Shown here piece by piece: positions 1-8,435 of a DNA stretch of 64,000 bases. Below the pieces are notes generated by a model. It made no database searches, had not been told where the DNA came from, and saw only the letters and a list, made by a program, of their open reading frames with translations. The first letter of the stretch is position 1, and each line of letters begins with the position of its first letter. Source of the stretch: Opitutaceae bacterium (GTDB lineage: Bacteria; Verrucomicrobiota; Verrucomicrobiia; Opitutales; Opitutaceae); contig JAQTYQ010000015.1 of NCBI GenBank assembly GCA_028688225.1, positions 1 through 64,000 of the forward strand. The letters run 5' to 3'. The translations under genes and the position numbers were made by a program.

Positions 1-168
1 CGTGGTCATCGGACAGAACACCCCGTCCATCACGTCGAAGTGGACGAGTTTCACGCCGGTGGCGGCCAGCAACTCAACCTCTGCGCCGCGCGCGCGCAGG
101 TCCGCCGTGAGGACGCCAACGCTGACGAGCGGCGCCGTTTCATGGAGTTGGTCAAACAGGGAAGGCAT
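1..168 (-). CDS. Ribulose-phosphate 3-epimerase-like protein, N-terminal fragment
   Basis: Only the first 56 codons are inside the window. The start is the ATG at 166-168. The fragment reads as a (beta/alpha)8-barrel N-terminus and contains HFDVMDGVFCPMTT. This matches the metal-binding strand of pentose-5-phosphate 3-epimerases (usual form H-I/F-D-V-M-D-G-x-F-x-P-N), with CPMTT in place of the usual PN(I/L)T. The family interconverts D-ribulose 5-phosphate and D-xylulose 5-phosphate or related ketose phosphates. It is the last visible gene of the minus-strand operon, 13 nt after the LsrF-like gene, so it probably acts on a phosphorylated ketose from the same pathway. The altered motif may mean a non-standard substrate. 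The rest of the gene is outside the window. Confidence 0.72.
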   Translation of the reverse strand, partial: MPSLFDQLHETAPLVSVGVLTADLRARGAEVELLAATGVKLVHFDVMDGVFCPMTT

Positions 169-181
169 GGGCACGGCGCTC

Positions 182-1075
182 CTATTTGGCTGCCTTTTGC
201 TTGAGGGTCAGGAACAAGTCGTAGGCTTCGGCAGGCTTGAGGTTCTTGTGAACGACTTGACGGATGGCTTCCATCATGGCTTTCGGCGCTTCGCTTTGGA
301 AGATGTTGCGGCCCATGTCCACGCCGGCGGCGCCCTGTTGAATGGCGTTGTACGCCATCGTGAGAGCTTCCTTTTCCGGGAGCTTCTTGCCGCCCGCCAT
401 CACGATGGGCACCGGGCAGGAAGCGGTCACGGTCTCGAATCCTTCCGGGCAGTAGTACGTCTTTACGACGTGCGCGCCCAACTCGGCGCAGATGCGGCAG
501 GCCAAGCGCAGATACTGTGCGTCGCGGGTCATGATCTTACCGACAGCGGTGACGGCCATGGTGGGGATGCCGTAGCGCAGGCCCAAGTCCACCAGCCGGG
601 TCATGTTGTGGACGGACCGCGTTTCGTATTCGCCGCCGATGAAGACCTGCAACGTCACCGCGCAGACGTTCAACCGCACGGCGTCTTCGATGTCCACGGC
701 GAGTTCTTCGTCCGACAATTCCTTGAGGATGCTCGGTCCACCGCTGCAGCGCAGCACGACCGGTTTGGTCAGGGCGGGCGGGATGGTCGTGCGGAGAATG
801 CCGCGCGTGAGCATGATCGCGTCGGCCAGAGGCATGAGCGGGACGATCTGCAGATCAATCCGCTCTAGGCCCGTCGTCGGCCCTTGGAAATACCCGTGGT
901 CAATCGCCAGCATCACCGTCCGGCTCGTTTCGGGACTGAAGATGTGGGCCAGGCGGTTCTTCATGCCCCAGTCCAGTGATCCAGCGCCTCGCAGGGAGAA
1001 GCCCGGTGAGGTCATCGGGATGTTCTCGTAATAATGCTTCTTCGGCGTTTCTTTTACTGCGTCTATATCTGCCAT
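182..1075 (-). CDS. lsrF: LsrF-type class I aldolase / 3-hydroxy-5-phosphonooxypentane-2,4-dione thiolase family
   Basis: The 297-aa protein matches LsrF/DhnA aldolases over its whole length: [19 protein letters not shown] near residue 55, [22 protein letters not shown] (the Lys is in the Schiff-base position of the family), [17 protein letters not shown], and [15 protein letters not shown]. coli LsrF transfers an acetyl group from phosphorylated autoinducer-2 breakdown product to CoA, giving DHAP and acetyl-CoA. No other lsr gene is present here (no lsrACDB, lsrR or lsrG), so AI-2 breakdown is unlikely. A related C-C cleavage in a sugar pathway is a better guess. The ATG at 1075 is preceded by a good SD (GGGGAGG). 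The gene follows E1beta by 34 nt. Confidence 0.85.
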   Translation of the reverse strand: MADIDAVKETPKKHYYENIPMTSPGFSLRGAGSLDWGMKNRLAHIFSPETSRTVMLAIDHGYFQGPTTGLERIDLQIVPLMPLADAIMLTRGILRTTIPPALTKPVVLRCSGGPSILKELSDEELAVDIEDAVRLNVCAVTLQVFIGGEYETRSVHNMTRLVDLGLRYGIPTMAVTAVGKIMTRDAQYLRLACRICAELGAHVVKTYYCPEGFETVTASCPVPIVMAGGKKLPEKEALTMAYNAIQQGAAGVDMGRNIFQSEAPKAMMEAIRQVVHKNLKPAEAYDLFLTLKQKAAK

Positions 1076-1109
1076 ATTTTTTCCTCCCCTTCGGGTGGTG
1101 GTTGTCTCG

Positions 1110-2126
1110 TCAAGCGCCGCAAGTCTCCCGGACCGCCGCGGCGATCCGCTCGACGCTCGGCACATAAAAATGTTCCATCGGCGGCGCGAATGGGGCCGGG
1201 GTGTTCGGCGCGGCCACGCGCTTGATCGGGGCCAGCAACGATTCCATGGCTTCCTCGGCCAGCGTCGCGGCGATTTCGGCGCCGACGCCGCTGCGTTTGG
1301 GACTTTCTTCCACAATCACCAGGCGCCCCGTCTTTGCCACCGAGGCTTTGATTGTCGTCCAGTCAAAGGGCACGAGGGAGCGTGGATCGATCACTTCCGC
1401 GTGGATGCCTTCCTGTTCCAGCAGGGCGGCCGCCTGCAGACTGCGGTGCATCATCAGGAGGTGGGCGATGATCGTCACGTCTTTGCCCTCGCGCCGAACC
1501 ACGGCCTTGCCGAAGGGAACGGTGAAGTCTTCGTCCGGAATCTCGCTGGACGCATCCACGGCCCCCGATTCGGCCCGGGCGCCCTTCGAGCCGTAGAGCA
1601 GCTTGTGTTCAAAGATCATCACCGGATCGTCGCTGCGCACCGCGGTGCGCAGCAGTCCCACCGCATCATAGGCGGTGGCGGGACACACAATCTTCACGCC
1701 CGGCAGCGGCAGGAAGAACGTTTCCATGTTCTGCGCGTGTTGCGCGCCGCGCCCGGTCACCCCCACCGGCGCGCGCATCACCAGCGGGACGGTGAGCCGG
1801 CCGCCGGACATGTAGCGCATCTTGGCCACCTGGTTGGCCATCTGATCCATGGCGCAAAACAGGAAGTCGCTGTATTGCACGTCGGCGATCGGGCGCAAAC
1901 CCATCAACGCCGCCCCGAGGGCGACCCCCGTGAAACCGTTCTCCGAGATGGGAGTGTTGATCAAGCGGTCGGGAAACTCCTGCTCCAGGCCGAGGGTGAC
2001 GGTGAAGGCCCCGCCCCAGCCGCCGCAAATGCCAATGTCTTCCCCGATGCAAAAGACCCGCGGGTCTCGTTTCATCTCGCCGCGAATCGCTTCGCGCAAT
2101 GCTTCTGCAATGCTCAATCGCTTCAT
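1110..2126 (-). CDS. Dehydrogenase E1 component, beta subunit (pyruvate/acetoin dehydrogenase type)
   Basis: 338-aa transketolase-like protein. It has the Transket_pyr domain ([39 protein letters not shown]) with the Glu of SENG in the position that activates thiamine diphosphate. Further motifs are [16 protein letters not shown] and, in the C-terminal domain, [13 protein letters not shown]. With the alpha subunit it forms the alpha2beta2 E1 that decarboxylates a 2-oxoacid, or cleaves an acyloin, and passes the acyl unit to lipoyl-E2. The start ATG overlaps the alpha-subunit stop (ATGA at 2123-2126), which indicates translational coupling. No E3 gene is seen, so a shared dihydrolipoamide dehydrogenase is presumably used. 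The specific substrate cannot be told from sequence. Confidence 0.88.
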   Translation of the reverse strand: MKRLSIAEALREAIRGEMKRDPRVFCIGEDIGICGGWGGAFTVTLGLEQEFPDRLINTPISENGFTGVALGAALMGLRPIADVQYSDFLFCAMDQMANQVAKMRYMSGGRLTVPLVMRAPVGVTGRGAQHAQNMETFFLPLPGVKIVCPATAYDAVGLLRTAVRSDDPVMIFEHKLLYGSKGARAESGAVDASSEIPDEDFTVPFGKAVVRREGKDVTIIAHLLMMHRSLQAAALLEQEGIHAEVIDPRSLVPFDWTTIKASVAKTGRLVIVEESPKRSGVGAEIAATLAEEAMESLLAPIKRVAAPNTPAPFAPPMEHFYVPSVERIAAAVRETCGA

Positions 2127-3091
2127 GGTTCCTCGACAAATAAGTCTGCCAATGCGTCTTCCGGCCGGGGATCCGGCGCGGCCATGGCGGCTTTCACCGC
2201 GGCTTCCAGTTCCTGGTCGATCTCGCAGCCGATTTGCTCCAGCGCGGGGCCATCGGCCACGCCGTCCTTCAGCAGCCGGTCGGCGAATCGCTTGATCGGT
2301 TCGTTCACCAACGCCCGCTGGCGTTCCTCCTCCGGCTGGTAATGACAGGGATCGCGGCGGGAGTGCCCCGTGATGCGGTAGGTCACCAGTTCCAGCAGGG
2401 TCGCGCCCCGGCCCTGCCGGGCCCGCTCCACCGCCGTCCGGGCCGCTTCATAAACCTTGATGACGTCGTTGCCATCAATGGTGAAACCGGGAATCCCATA
2501 CGCCGCGGCCCGTTCGGCAATGGTCCTGGTTTTGATCACCCGCTGGATGGGCGTGGACGCGCCATACAGATTGTTTTCCACGACATAGATCACCGGCAGT
2601 TCCCACACCGCGCCCATGTTCACCCCCTCGTGGAAGGCGCCTTCATTCACCGCGCCATCCCCGGTGAAGGCCACGGCCACCCGTGGCTGCTTGTTCAGTT
2701 TGAAGGCCAGCGCGACGCCCGTGGCGATGGGGACGCCGCCGCCCACGATGGCGATGGCGGGCACGACCCCTTTGGTCAGATCGCCCAGATGCATCGAACC
2801 GCCCTTGCCTTTGCAGCAGCCGGTGGTCTTGCCGAACAATTCACCCATCGCGGCTTCGACCCGGATGCCTTTGGCCAGGCAGTGGCCGTGTGGCCGGTGG
2901 GTGCTGGTGATGACATCGTCGGGTCGCAACGCCGCGCATACGCCGACCGCGCACGCTTCCTGGCCCTGGGATTGGTGAATCGTCCCCGGCATGACGCCCT
3001 CGAGGAACAGGTACTTGACGCGCTCCTCAAACTTCCGGATGAGCAGCATCCGGCGGTACAGGTCGAGCAGGAATTCCTTCGGATAGTTCAT
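2123..3091 (-). CDS. Dehydrogenase E1 component, alpha subunit (pyruvate/acetoin dehydrogenase type)
   Basis: 322-aa ThDP-dependent subunit. Visible motifs are the HxxxGQEA type start (IHQSQGQEACAVG), THRPHGHCLAKG, GKGGSMHL, and the ThDP/Mg motif GDGAVNEGAFHEGVN ... NNLYGAST. The phosphorylation-loop region is YRITGHSRRDPCHYQ. The length fits bacterial PdhA/AcoA proteins. It overlaps E2 upstream (ATGA at 3088-3091) and E1beta downstream, so the three subunits are made together. The unusual order E2-alpha-beta, inside a sugar isomerase/kinase operon, suggests a dedicated enzyme for a pathway intermediate and not the housekeeping pyruvate dehydrogenase. This is inference. Confidence 0.9.
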   Translation of the reverse strand: MNYPKEFLLDLYRRMLLIRKFEERVKYLFLEGVMPGTIHQSQGQEACAVGVCAALRPDDVITSTHRPHGHCLAKGIRVEAAMGELFGKTTGCCKGKGGSMHLGDLTKGVVPAIAIVGGGVPIATGVALAFKLNKQPRVAVAFTGDGAVNEGAFHEGVNMGAVWELPVIYVVENNLYGASTPIQRVIKTRTIAERAAAYGIPGFTIDGNDVIKVYEAARTAVERARQGRGATLLELVTYRITGHSRRDPCHYQPEEERQRALVNEPIKRFADRLLKDGVADGPALEQIGCEIDQELEAAVKAAMAAPDPRPEDALADLFVEEP

Positions 3092-4212
3092 AACGCTTCC
3101 ATGACGGACTTGAATCGCTGGAGAAATTCGGCGGCTTCGCGGCCATTGATCAGCCGGTGATCCACCGCCAGGGTCACGTGACAGACCGGCCGGGCGACGG
3201 GTTGACCGTCTTGCAGGGCGAGCTGCTCCTCGATGGCGCCGATCGTCAGCCCGGAACTCTGACCCGGCGGGATGATCACTGTAAAATGGCGCACCGGATA
3301 CATGCCCAGGTTGCTGATGGTCAGGCATCCTTCCTTCATCTCTTCCAGTGTCAGCGCACCGCGCCTGGCCTTGTCGACCAACTCCTGCAGTTCGCGGGCG
3401 ATGGCGACGGGTGGTTTCCGGTCCGCGTTCCTGATCACCGGGATGAACAGCTCGCCGTTGGTATCGACCGCACAGCCGATATGGACGGCCGGCGAGACCT
3501 GCAGGCGTTCGTCCTGCCACTGCGACCGGAAATGCGGAAACTCACCGAGGATGCGCGCGACCGCATGGATGAAAATGGCGTCGTAAGGAATCTTTTGCCC
3601 TGACTCGATCTGGAGCTCCTGCCGCAGGTTCATCGCCGCCCGCATCCCGATCCGCCCCACCAGATTGATCGGCGGGATTTCGCGCTGGCTCGCGGCCACG
3701 CGGCGCGCCACCGCCGCCTGGTTGCGGGAGAGGGCCGCGGTTTCCTCCTGCCCGGCCGCACCGGACGGCTTGGCCCGTTGCAAATCCTCGCGGGTGATTT
3801 TCCCGCCGGGGCCGCTGCCTTTGACCTGGCTGAGATCCACGTCCAGTTCCTTGGCCAGATTGCGGATCATCAACGGCACTGCCGGTGTTCCCGCGCCCGC
3901 TGGCGGTGGGACCGGTTCGGTTTTCGGAGCCGCGTCCGGCTGCCCGGCGGCCGCCCCGGCCGGAATCGTTTCGCCGGATGCGCCGATCCAGGCGATGATC
4001 GTGCCCTGTTCGATCTGCGTATCCGCAGGCACCGCCTGCTGCAACAGCACTCCGGCGGCATAGGATTCGAGTTCCGAGACGGCTTTGTCGGTCTCGACTT
4101 CACAGAGCGCCTCGCCCCGCTGGACCGGGTCACCCACCTGTTTGATCCAGCGCACGACACGGATCATATCCGCGGCGGTGCCAATGTCGGGCATGCGAAT
4201 CGGCGTGGCCAT
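3088..4212 (-). CDS. Dihydrolipoamide acyltransferase (E2) component
   Basis: 374 aa with three parts: one N-terminal lipoyl domain (ETDKAVSELES, with the lipoylated Lys at about residue 43), a peripheral-subunit-binding domain (LAKELDVDLSQVKGSGPGGKITREDL, residues about 120-145), and a C-terminal catalytic domain. It would receive the acyl group from E1 on its lipoyl arm and pass it to CoA. The catalytic motif, normally HxxxDG, reads HRLING here, so the Asp is replaced by Asn (codon AAT). The His is kept. The gene lies 24 nt after the isomerase gene and overlaps E1alpha by ATGA. Confidence 0.88.
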   Translation of the reverse strand: MATPIRMPDIGTAADMIRVVRWIKQVGDPVQRGEALCEVETDKAVSELESYAAGVLLQQAVPADTQIEQGTIIAWIGASGETIPAGAAAGQPDAAPKTEPVPPPAGAGTPAVPLMIRNLAKELDVDLSQVKGSGPGGKITREDLQRAKPSGAAGQEETAALSRNQAAVARRVAASQREIPPINLVGRIGMRAAMNLRQELQIESGQKIPYDAIFIHAVARILGEFPHFRSQWQDERLQVSPAVHIGCAVDTNGELFIPVIRNADRKPPVAIARELQELVDKARRGALTLEEMKEGCLTISNLGMYPVRHFTVIIPPGQSSGLTIGAIEEQLALQDGQPVARPVCHVTLAVDHRLINGREAAEFLQRFKSVMEAL

Positions 4213-4236
4213 AATTTGTCCTCTCCAGGTTGCCGG

Positions 4237-5253
4237 CTACTTCAACACGATCTCGCGCATCAGCGCCGACGCCTCGGTGGCATCGCCGCGTTCGATAATG
4301 CCGCCGATCCGGTCCATCCCGATCCGGTCGATCAATTCCGCCGCGCCCTTGATCCACGCGATCGATTCGCTGGCGGCTTTGACCCCGTCTTCGCGGTACG
4401 GGAAAATATCCAGCGTGTACCAGCCGTTGTAGCCGATGCGTTTCAGCCAGTAGATCGTCTCCAGCAACTCGGGGATATGGATCGAACCCACCAGCATGTC
4501 GTCGTCCCAGGCGTGCCAGTTGTCGTTAAAATGCATGTAGGCCAGCTGCCGCCGCCGCCCGAGCAACGCCACCGATTCGGCCGGGTTCTCGTACGCCTCG
4601 GCGGCGTGACCGGTGTCCAACAACACGCCGACATTCGGACGGTTCACTTCCTCGATCAACAGCAGCGCCTTGCCCACGGTGCCGATGCCGATATGGGTGC
4701 GCGGTTCCTTGGGCTTGTACTCGATGAGCACTTGCACGTCCGGGCGATGATCGGCGCACGCGCGCACGCCGGCCACCATCCATTCCCATTGCTTCTGGTA
4801 GTCGGCCTGGAAGAGATAGTCATACCCATCCTGCCCTGGCCAGACGTCCACAAAGGCGCAGCCCACCGCGGCGGCCCAATCCATGACCTTGGTGGTCTCC
4901 GCCACCGCAGCGCGCCGGGTCGCTGCATCGGCAGCGGCGAGACTTCCCTTGCCCCATTTGGCCTGCGTCCAGAGGTCTGGCGTGAGCATGCAGATGGTGA
5001 GTTTCCGCCGGGCGACTTCCTGCTTCATCCGCTCGATGTTCTCATCATTGATATGCCAGTTGCCGACCAGTTCGATTCCGCTGAGGTCCGGCACGGTGGT
5101 CGCCAGGTCGAGCATGCCCTCCACCGTGCTGGCCCCGCCCCCGTAGCCCGACAGGCAATAGCGGTCGGCACAGGACGCGAAGGTCGGCAGGCAGGCGCCA
5201 AATTTCATCGTCGGATTCTTGGTCGCCGGGCTGGGTTTTTGGGTCGGTTGCAC
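4237..5253 (-). CDS. Sugar isomerase, xylose-isomerase-like TIM barrel (RhaI-like)
   Basis: 338 aa. The fold family is the xylose-isomerase-like TIM barrel. Metal-ligand-rich motifs include LIEYKPKEPRTH, VGVLLDTGHAAEAYENPAES, MHFNDNWHAWDDDM and YTLDIFPYREDG, a pattern like L-rhamnose isomerases of the Pseudomonas RhaI type. It would turn an aldose into a ketose with a divalent metal. I chose the GTG at 5251-5253 because a strong SD (AAAGGAG) lies 8 nt upstream. The ATG at 5208, just before MKFGACLPTF, has no SD but is the alternative. The next gene upstream is a rhamnulokinase-like kinase, so the pair probably makes a ketose 1-phosphate. Confidence 0.8.
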   Translation of the reverse strand: MQPTQKPSPATKNPTMKFGACLPTFASCADRYCLSGYGGGASTVEGMLDLATTVPDLSGIELVGNWHINDENIERMKQEVARRKLTICMLTPDLWTQAKWGKGSLAAADAATRRAAVAETTKVMDWAAAVGCAFVDVWPGQDGYDYLFQADYQKQWEWMVAGVRACADHRPDVQVLIEYKPKEPRTHIGIGTVGKALLLIEEVNRPNVGVLLDTGHAAEAYENPAESVALLGRRRQLAYMHFNDNWHAWDDDMLVGSIHIPELLETIYWLKRIGYNGWYTLDIFPYREDGVKAASESIAWIKGAAELIDRIGMDRIGGIIERGDATEASALMREIVLK

Positions 5254-5287
5254 GGGGTGACTCCTTTCGTTTTTTAGTTTCGACTGG

Positions 5288-6790
5288 TCAGCGGTACAAC
5301 GCCTGATAGCGCGCGAGCATTTTCTGCCAGCGCGCAGACGCCTGGGGGGTATAGGTCTTGAGATTGGAACTGCGGGCAATCAGCCGGCGGGCGGCCGCCA
5401 GATCGGGCAGCAGTCCGGTCGCAATGGCCTGCACCGCGATGTTCCCGATGGCTGTTGCCTCCACCGGCCCGGCGATCACCGGGCGCGCCATCGCGTCACT
5501 GGCCCATTGGCACAACAACTCGTTGTTGATCCCACCGCCCACCATGTGGACCCGTTCCACGGTATCCTCCATGATTTCTTCGAGTTCCTGCAGCACGCAG
5601 GCGTACCGCAAGGCGATCCCCTCCAGCACGGCCCGGACGATTCCACCCACTCCTTCCGGCACCGTCTGTTTGGTCTGCCGGCATTGGGCGGCAATCGTGT
5701 CCAGCATGTCCGCCGGGTTGAGATACGATGGATCATCGATATTCAGCACCGTCTCCAGCGGCGGGGCCGCCGCCGCCAGTTCCACCAAGGCGGTGTAGCT
5801 GTACTCCTGCCCACGGGCGGCCCAGCGAGCCCGGCACTGCTGCAGCACCCACAAGCCCATGATGTTCTTCAAAAGCCGGATCCGCCCGTTGTAGCCCCCC
5901 TCGTTGGTGAAATTGTACGCCAGCGCCTTCTCCCCGACAACCGGCTCCTCCAACTCGACGCCCAGCACCGACCACGTGCCGCAGGAAATGTAGGCCCAAT
6001 GCCGGCCCTCGCTGGGCACGGCGGCAATGGCCGATCCGGTATCATGGGTACACGGAGCGATCACCGCTACTGGCTCCAGGCCGGCGTCGGCTTGGAGTCT
6101 CTCGTCCAACCGCCCCAGATTGGTGCCCGGCATTACAATCTCGGGCATGATGCCGATCGGCAACGCAAACGCCTGCATCACCGAATGGCTCCACGTCCGC
6201 CGATGCACGTTCAGCAGTTGCGTGGTGCTGGCATTGGTGTACTCGCAGCAGGCCCGCCCGGTCAGAAAGAAGTTCAGCAGGTCGGGAATCATCAGAAACG
6301 TGTGGGCGGCCGCCAGCACCCGCGGGGCCGTCCGCTGCATCGCCCACAATTGATAGAGGGTGTTGAACGGCAGAAACTGGATGCCGGTGCGCGCATAGAT
6401 GACCTCCCGCGGCAACACCTCGAACGCCTCCTCCAGGATTCCGTCGGTCCGATGGTCCCGGTACTGCACCGGATTCGTCAGCATTTGTCCGCCCGGAGTC
6501 AAAAGACCGAAATCCACGGCCCAGGAATCGATCCCCATTCCCATCAATGCGGGGCCGTATTCCCGTTGATAGAGCCGGAGGCCCTGCTGCATTTCCCCGA
6601 AGACGAACAGGACGTCCCAAAACGAACGATTCCGGATCGTCGCGTTGCGCGTAGGGAAGCGGTGCAATTCGCGCACTTGCAGGCTGTCGCCATCCAACAA
6701 TCCGACCATCACCCGTGAGCTTTCCGCCCCCAGGTCAAACGCCAGAAACCGGGCGACTCGTCCCGCTTTGGGGGTGGTCGGATCTTTCAT
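5288..6790 (-). CDS. FGGY-family carbohydrate kinase, rhamnulokinase-like
   Basis: 500 aa with both FGGY (actin-like ATPase) domains. The N-terminal ATP motif is LAFDLGAESSRVM. The substrate domain shows MGIDSWAVDFGLL, YRDHRTDG and TGIQFLPFNTLYQLWA, and the inner region shows NASTTQLLNV, all close to RhaB. The C-terminal domain has CTHDTGSAIAAVP, YISCGTWSVLG and VHMVGGGINNELLCQ. It should phosphorylate a ketose, probably at O1. The ATG at 6790 has a GAAGG SD; an upstream in-frame Met at 6838 is less likely. It sits between the RuBisCO-like gene (53-nt gap) and the isomerase (34-nt gap). No rhamnulose-1-phosphate aldolase (rhaD) is nearby, so rhamnose itself is not assured. Confidence 0.85.
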   Translation of the reverse strand: MKDPTTPKAGRVARFLAFDLGAESSRVMVGLLDGDSLQVRELHRFPTRNATIRNRSFWDVLFVFGEMQQGLRLYQREYGPALMGMGIDSWAVDFGLLTPGGQMLTNPVQYRDHRTDGILEEAFEVLPREVIYARTGIQFLPFNTLYQLWAMQRTAPRVLAAAHTFLMIPDLLNFFLTGRACCEYTNASTTQLLNVHRRTWSHSVMQAFALPIGIMPEIVMPGTNLGRLDERLQADAGLEPVAVIAPCTHDTGSAIAAVPSEGRHWAYISCGTWSVLGVELEEPVVGEKALAYNFTNEGGYNGRIRLLKNIMGLWVLQQCRARWAARGQEYSYTALVELAAAAPPLETVLNIDDPSYLNPADMLDTIAAQCRQTKQTVPEGVGGIVRAVLEGIALRYACVLQELEEIMEDTVERVHMVGGGINNELLCQWASDAMARPVIAGPVEATAIGNIAVQAIATGLLPDLAAARRLIARSSNLKTYTPQASARWQKMLARYQALYR

Positions 6791-6843
6791 CACCTTCGGA
6801 CGTTGCGGCCGGGATGCGCACCCGGCCGCCGCTCCCATGAGCT

Positions 6844-8190
6844 CTATACGTCGAATTTCATCGGTTTGGGCTGATATGCAGGCGCCAGCCGCAGCCAGGG
6901 TGATTTCGGCCGCTCCATGTAACCCCATTTTTCCAAGGCCCGCCGGAGCGCCTTGTTGTCCTGCTGGCGGGCCGCTTCAGGCAGGGGCACGCCAGCCATC
7001 ACTGCCGCGATCGCCTGCTGCCAGGCTTGCGCTCCCGCCGTGTAGCCATCCGGATGACCCAGCATGCCGCCTCCGGCGGGAATTATAATATCCGGTCCAT
7101 ACTCTCCAATGATCACCTCGGCGAGGCCCGGATACACGCCGGCGCAGGGCATCGGGAACGTGCGCTTGATATGCTGCCAGGGCGCCAGTTTCATGAAGGA
7201 CGTCCGCAAGCCTTCTTCCATGCTGACCATCGGGATGGACGACCACATCGTCGGTGTCAGCATGAGGTCGGCGCCACACAACCGGCAGAGCTTGGCCAGC
7301 ACCGGCCAGGCGATTTGCTTCATCATCGCAATCATGTGGGATGCGTGCAGCATGACCGGCACGTTGATGTCAGGATGGGAGGTCAGTTCACGGAAGGTTC
7401 CCAGACCGGCGGAATACGTCACCAGCAGGCCGTTCGCGCCCAGATCGATCGCCCGCCGGGCCTTGTCCGCCATTTTCTTGGGTCCATCCGTGATGCTGCA
7501 GAGATAGATCATCTTCTTGCCCGTCTTGTCCGCCGCGCGATTGATCACCTCCATCACCTTGGGCACCCGCTGTTCCACGGTGTTGTTATAGGCGTCGCAC
7601 AGCATCTCGTCGTCTTTGCACATGTCGGCGCCACCGGCGACGGTTTGGCGGACTTGGTTGGCGGTCTGCTCGGGCGTCATGCCCATCTTGGGCTTGATGA
7701 TGTGCAGCGACAGGGGACGGTCCTGGACTCCGGTGAGTTTTCGAATGCCGTCCACGCCGAACTTCGGGCCCTTGAATTTGGCGAGAAGGTTCTTCCCGAC
7801 GAAGAGGTCGGTCAGCATGATGTTCTTCGAGTAGGCGAAGCAGTTGCCGGCAATGGCCAGCAGCATCATCGGGACGTTGTCACCCCAGGCGCGGATCGGG
7901 AAGGCGAGCTGCACCACCGCGGACTTGGTATAAGGATCCCCTGTCGGAATCTCATGATAGCCCACCATCTTGCTCGACATCGCGCGCCGGACTTCCTCCG
8001 TGTCCTCCGCCACTTTCTCCCACGTGCCCGTCGAGCCTTCCAAGCCCATGGCTTGCACCAGCGCGAGGTGGTCCAGGAATTTCTCCCCCTCCAACCGATC
8101 TCTCAGGTAGTAGGTGGCAATTACATGATTATCCAGGTCGATGCCATCGAGCATCTGGTGGAAGATCTCGGAATCATAGTAGCGTTTCAT
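6844..8190 (-). CDS. RuBisCO-like protein (form IV), first gene of the catabolic operon
   Basis: 448-aa RuBisCO large-chain family protein. The N-terminal domain is followed by a TIM barrel with IIKPKMGM (Lys166 and Lys168, matching K175/K177), GGADMCKDDE (Lys192, Asp194, Glu195, matching the carbamate and Mg ligands K201/D203/E204), His282 (H294) and a phosphate-binding PAGGG (373-375). Arg295 is replaced by Ala. The loop-6 Lys334 position falls in PTMWSSIP with no Lys. CO2 fixation is therefore unlikely; known RuBisCO-like proteins do enolisation, isomerisation, decarboxylation or transcarboxylation. With an isomerase and kinase next to it, the substrate is probably a sugar (di)phosphate or keto-sugar phosphate. 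The start ATG has only a pyrimidine-rich leader and no SD. Confidence 0.92.
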   Translation of the reverse strand: MKRYYDSEIFHQMLDGIDLDNHVIATYYLRDRLEGEKFLDHLALVQAMGLEGSTGTWEKVAEDTEEVRRAMSSKMVGYHEIPTGDPYTKSAVVQLAFPIRAWGDNVPMMLLAIAGNCFAYSKNIMLTDLFVGKNLLAKFKGPKFGVDGIRKLTGVQDRPLSLHIIKPKMGMTPEQTANQVRQTVAGGADMCKDDEMLCDAYNNTVEQRVPKVMEVINRAADKTGKKMIYLCSITDGPKKMADKARRAIDLGANGLLVTYSAGLGTFRELTSHPDINVPVMLHASHMIAMMKQIAWPVLAKLCRLCGADLMLTPTMWSSIPMVSMEEGLRTSFMKLAPWQHIKRTFPMPCAGVYPGLAEVIIGEYGPDIIIPAGGGMLGHPDGYTAGAQAWQQAIAAVMAGVPLPEAARQQDNKALRRALEKWGYMERPKSPWLRLAPAYQPKPMKFDV

Positions 8191-8277
8191 AGAGGGGCTT
8201 GATTTGGCTGTTTTTTTGACTTTTCCCGTTTAGTCCGACCAGCATAGGGTGGCTTCGTCATGCCGGACAAGGCCAGC

Positions 8278-8307
8278 TTTGCGACAAACCACCTCAATTT
8301 TGCGCCA
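8278..8307. promoter_or_regulatory. Direct repeat, possible AraC-type operator
   Basis: TTTGCGACA (8278-8286) and TTTGCGCCA (8299-8307) repeat with a 21-bp period, two helical turns. This is the geometry of AraC-family half-sites. They lie in the divergent gap between the operon (start 8190) and the regulator gene (start 8436). Binding is inferred, not shown. Confidence 0.4.
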
Positions 8308-8435
8308 GGACCCGGCCGCAGCTTTCTGGTATCGACTTGCTGTGGTGGATCATCCGCCGATCGTTGGAATGGACGAGCGATTTGATTCCCCTCCTGCCCG
8401 TTTGTCGCGGAGCAGCGGGGCGATTTTCCGTCATC

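Noticed and set aside
2..868. Long plus-strand reading frame opposite the LsrF-like gene
   Set aside because: It is an anti-sense frame of a well-conserved gene, with low-complexity composition. Similar long anti-sense frames opposite htpG, ppdK, ccoNO and korA were left out for the same reason.
182..1075. AI-2 (lsr) operon
   Set aside because: Only an LsrF-type enzyme is present; there are no lsr transporter, lsrR or lsrG genes. The nearby kinase is RhaB-like and not clearly LsrK.
4237..6790. Standard L-rhamnose operon
   Set aside because: Isomerase and kinase are rhamnose-like, but no rhaD aldolase, mutarotase or transporter is present, and the other genes do not fit.
6844..8190. True ribulose-bisphosphate carboxylase
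   Set aside because: The loop-6 Lys and Arg295 are missing and no phosphoribulokinase is near, so it is called RuBisCO-like.
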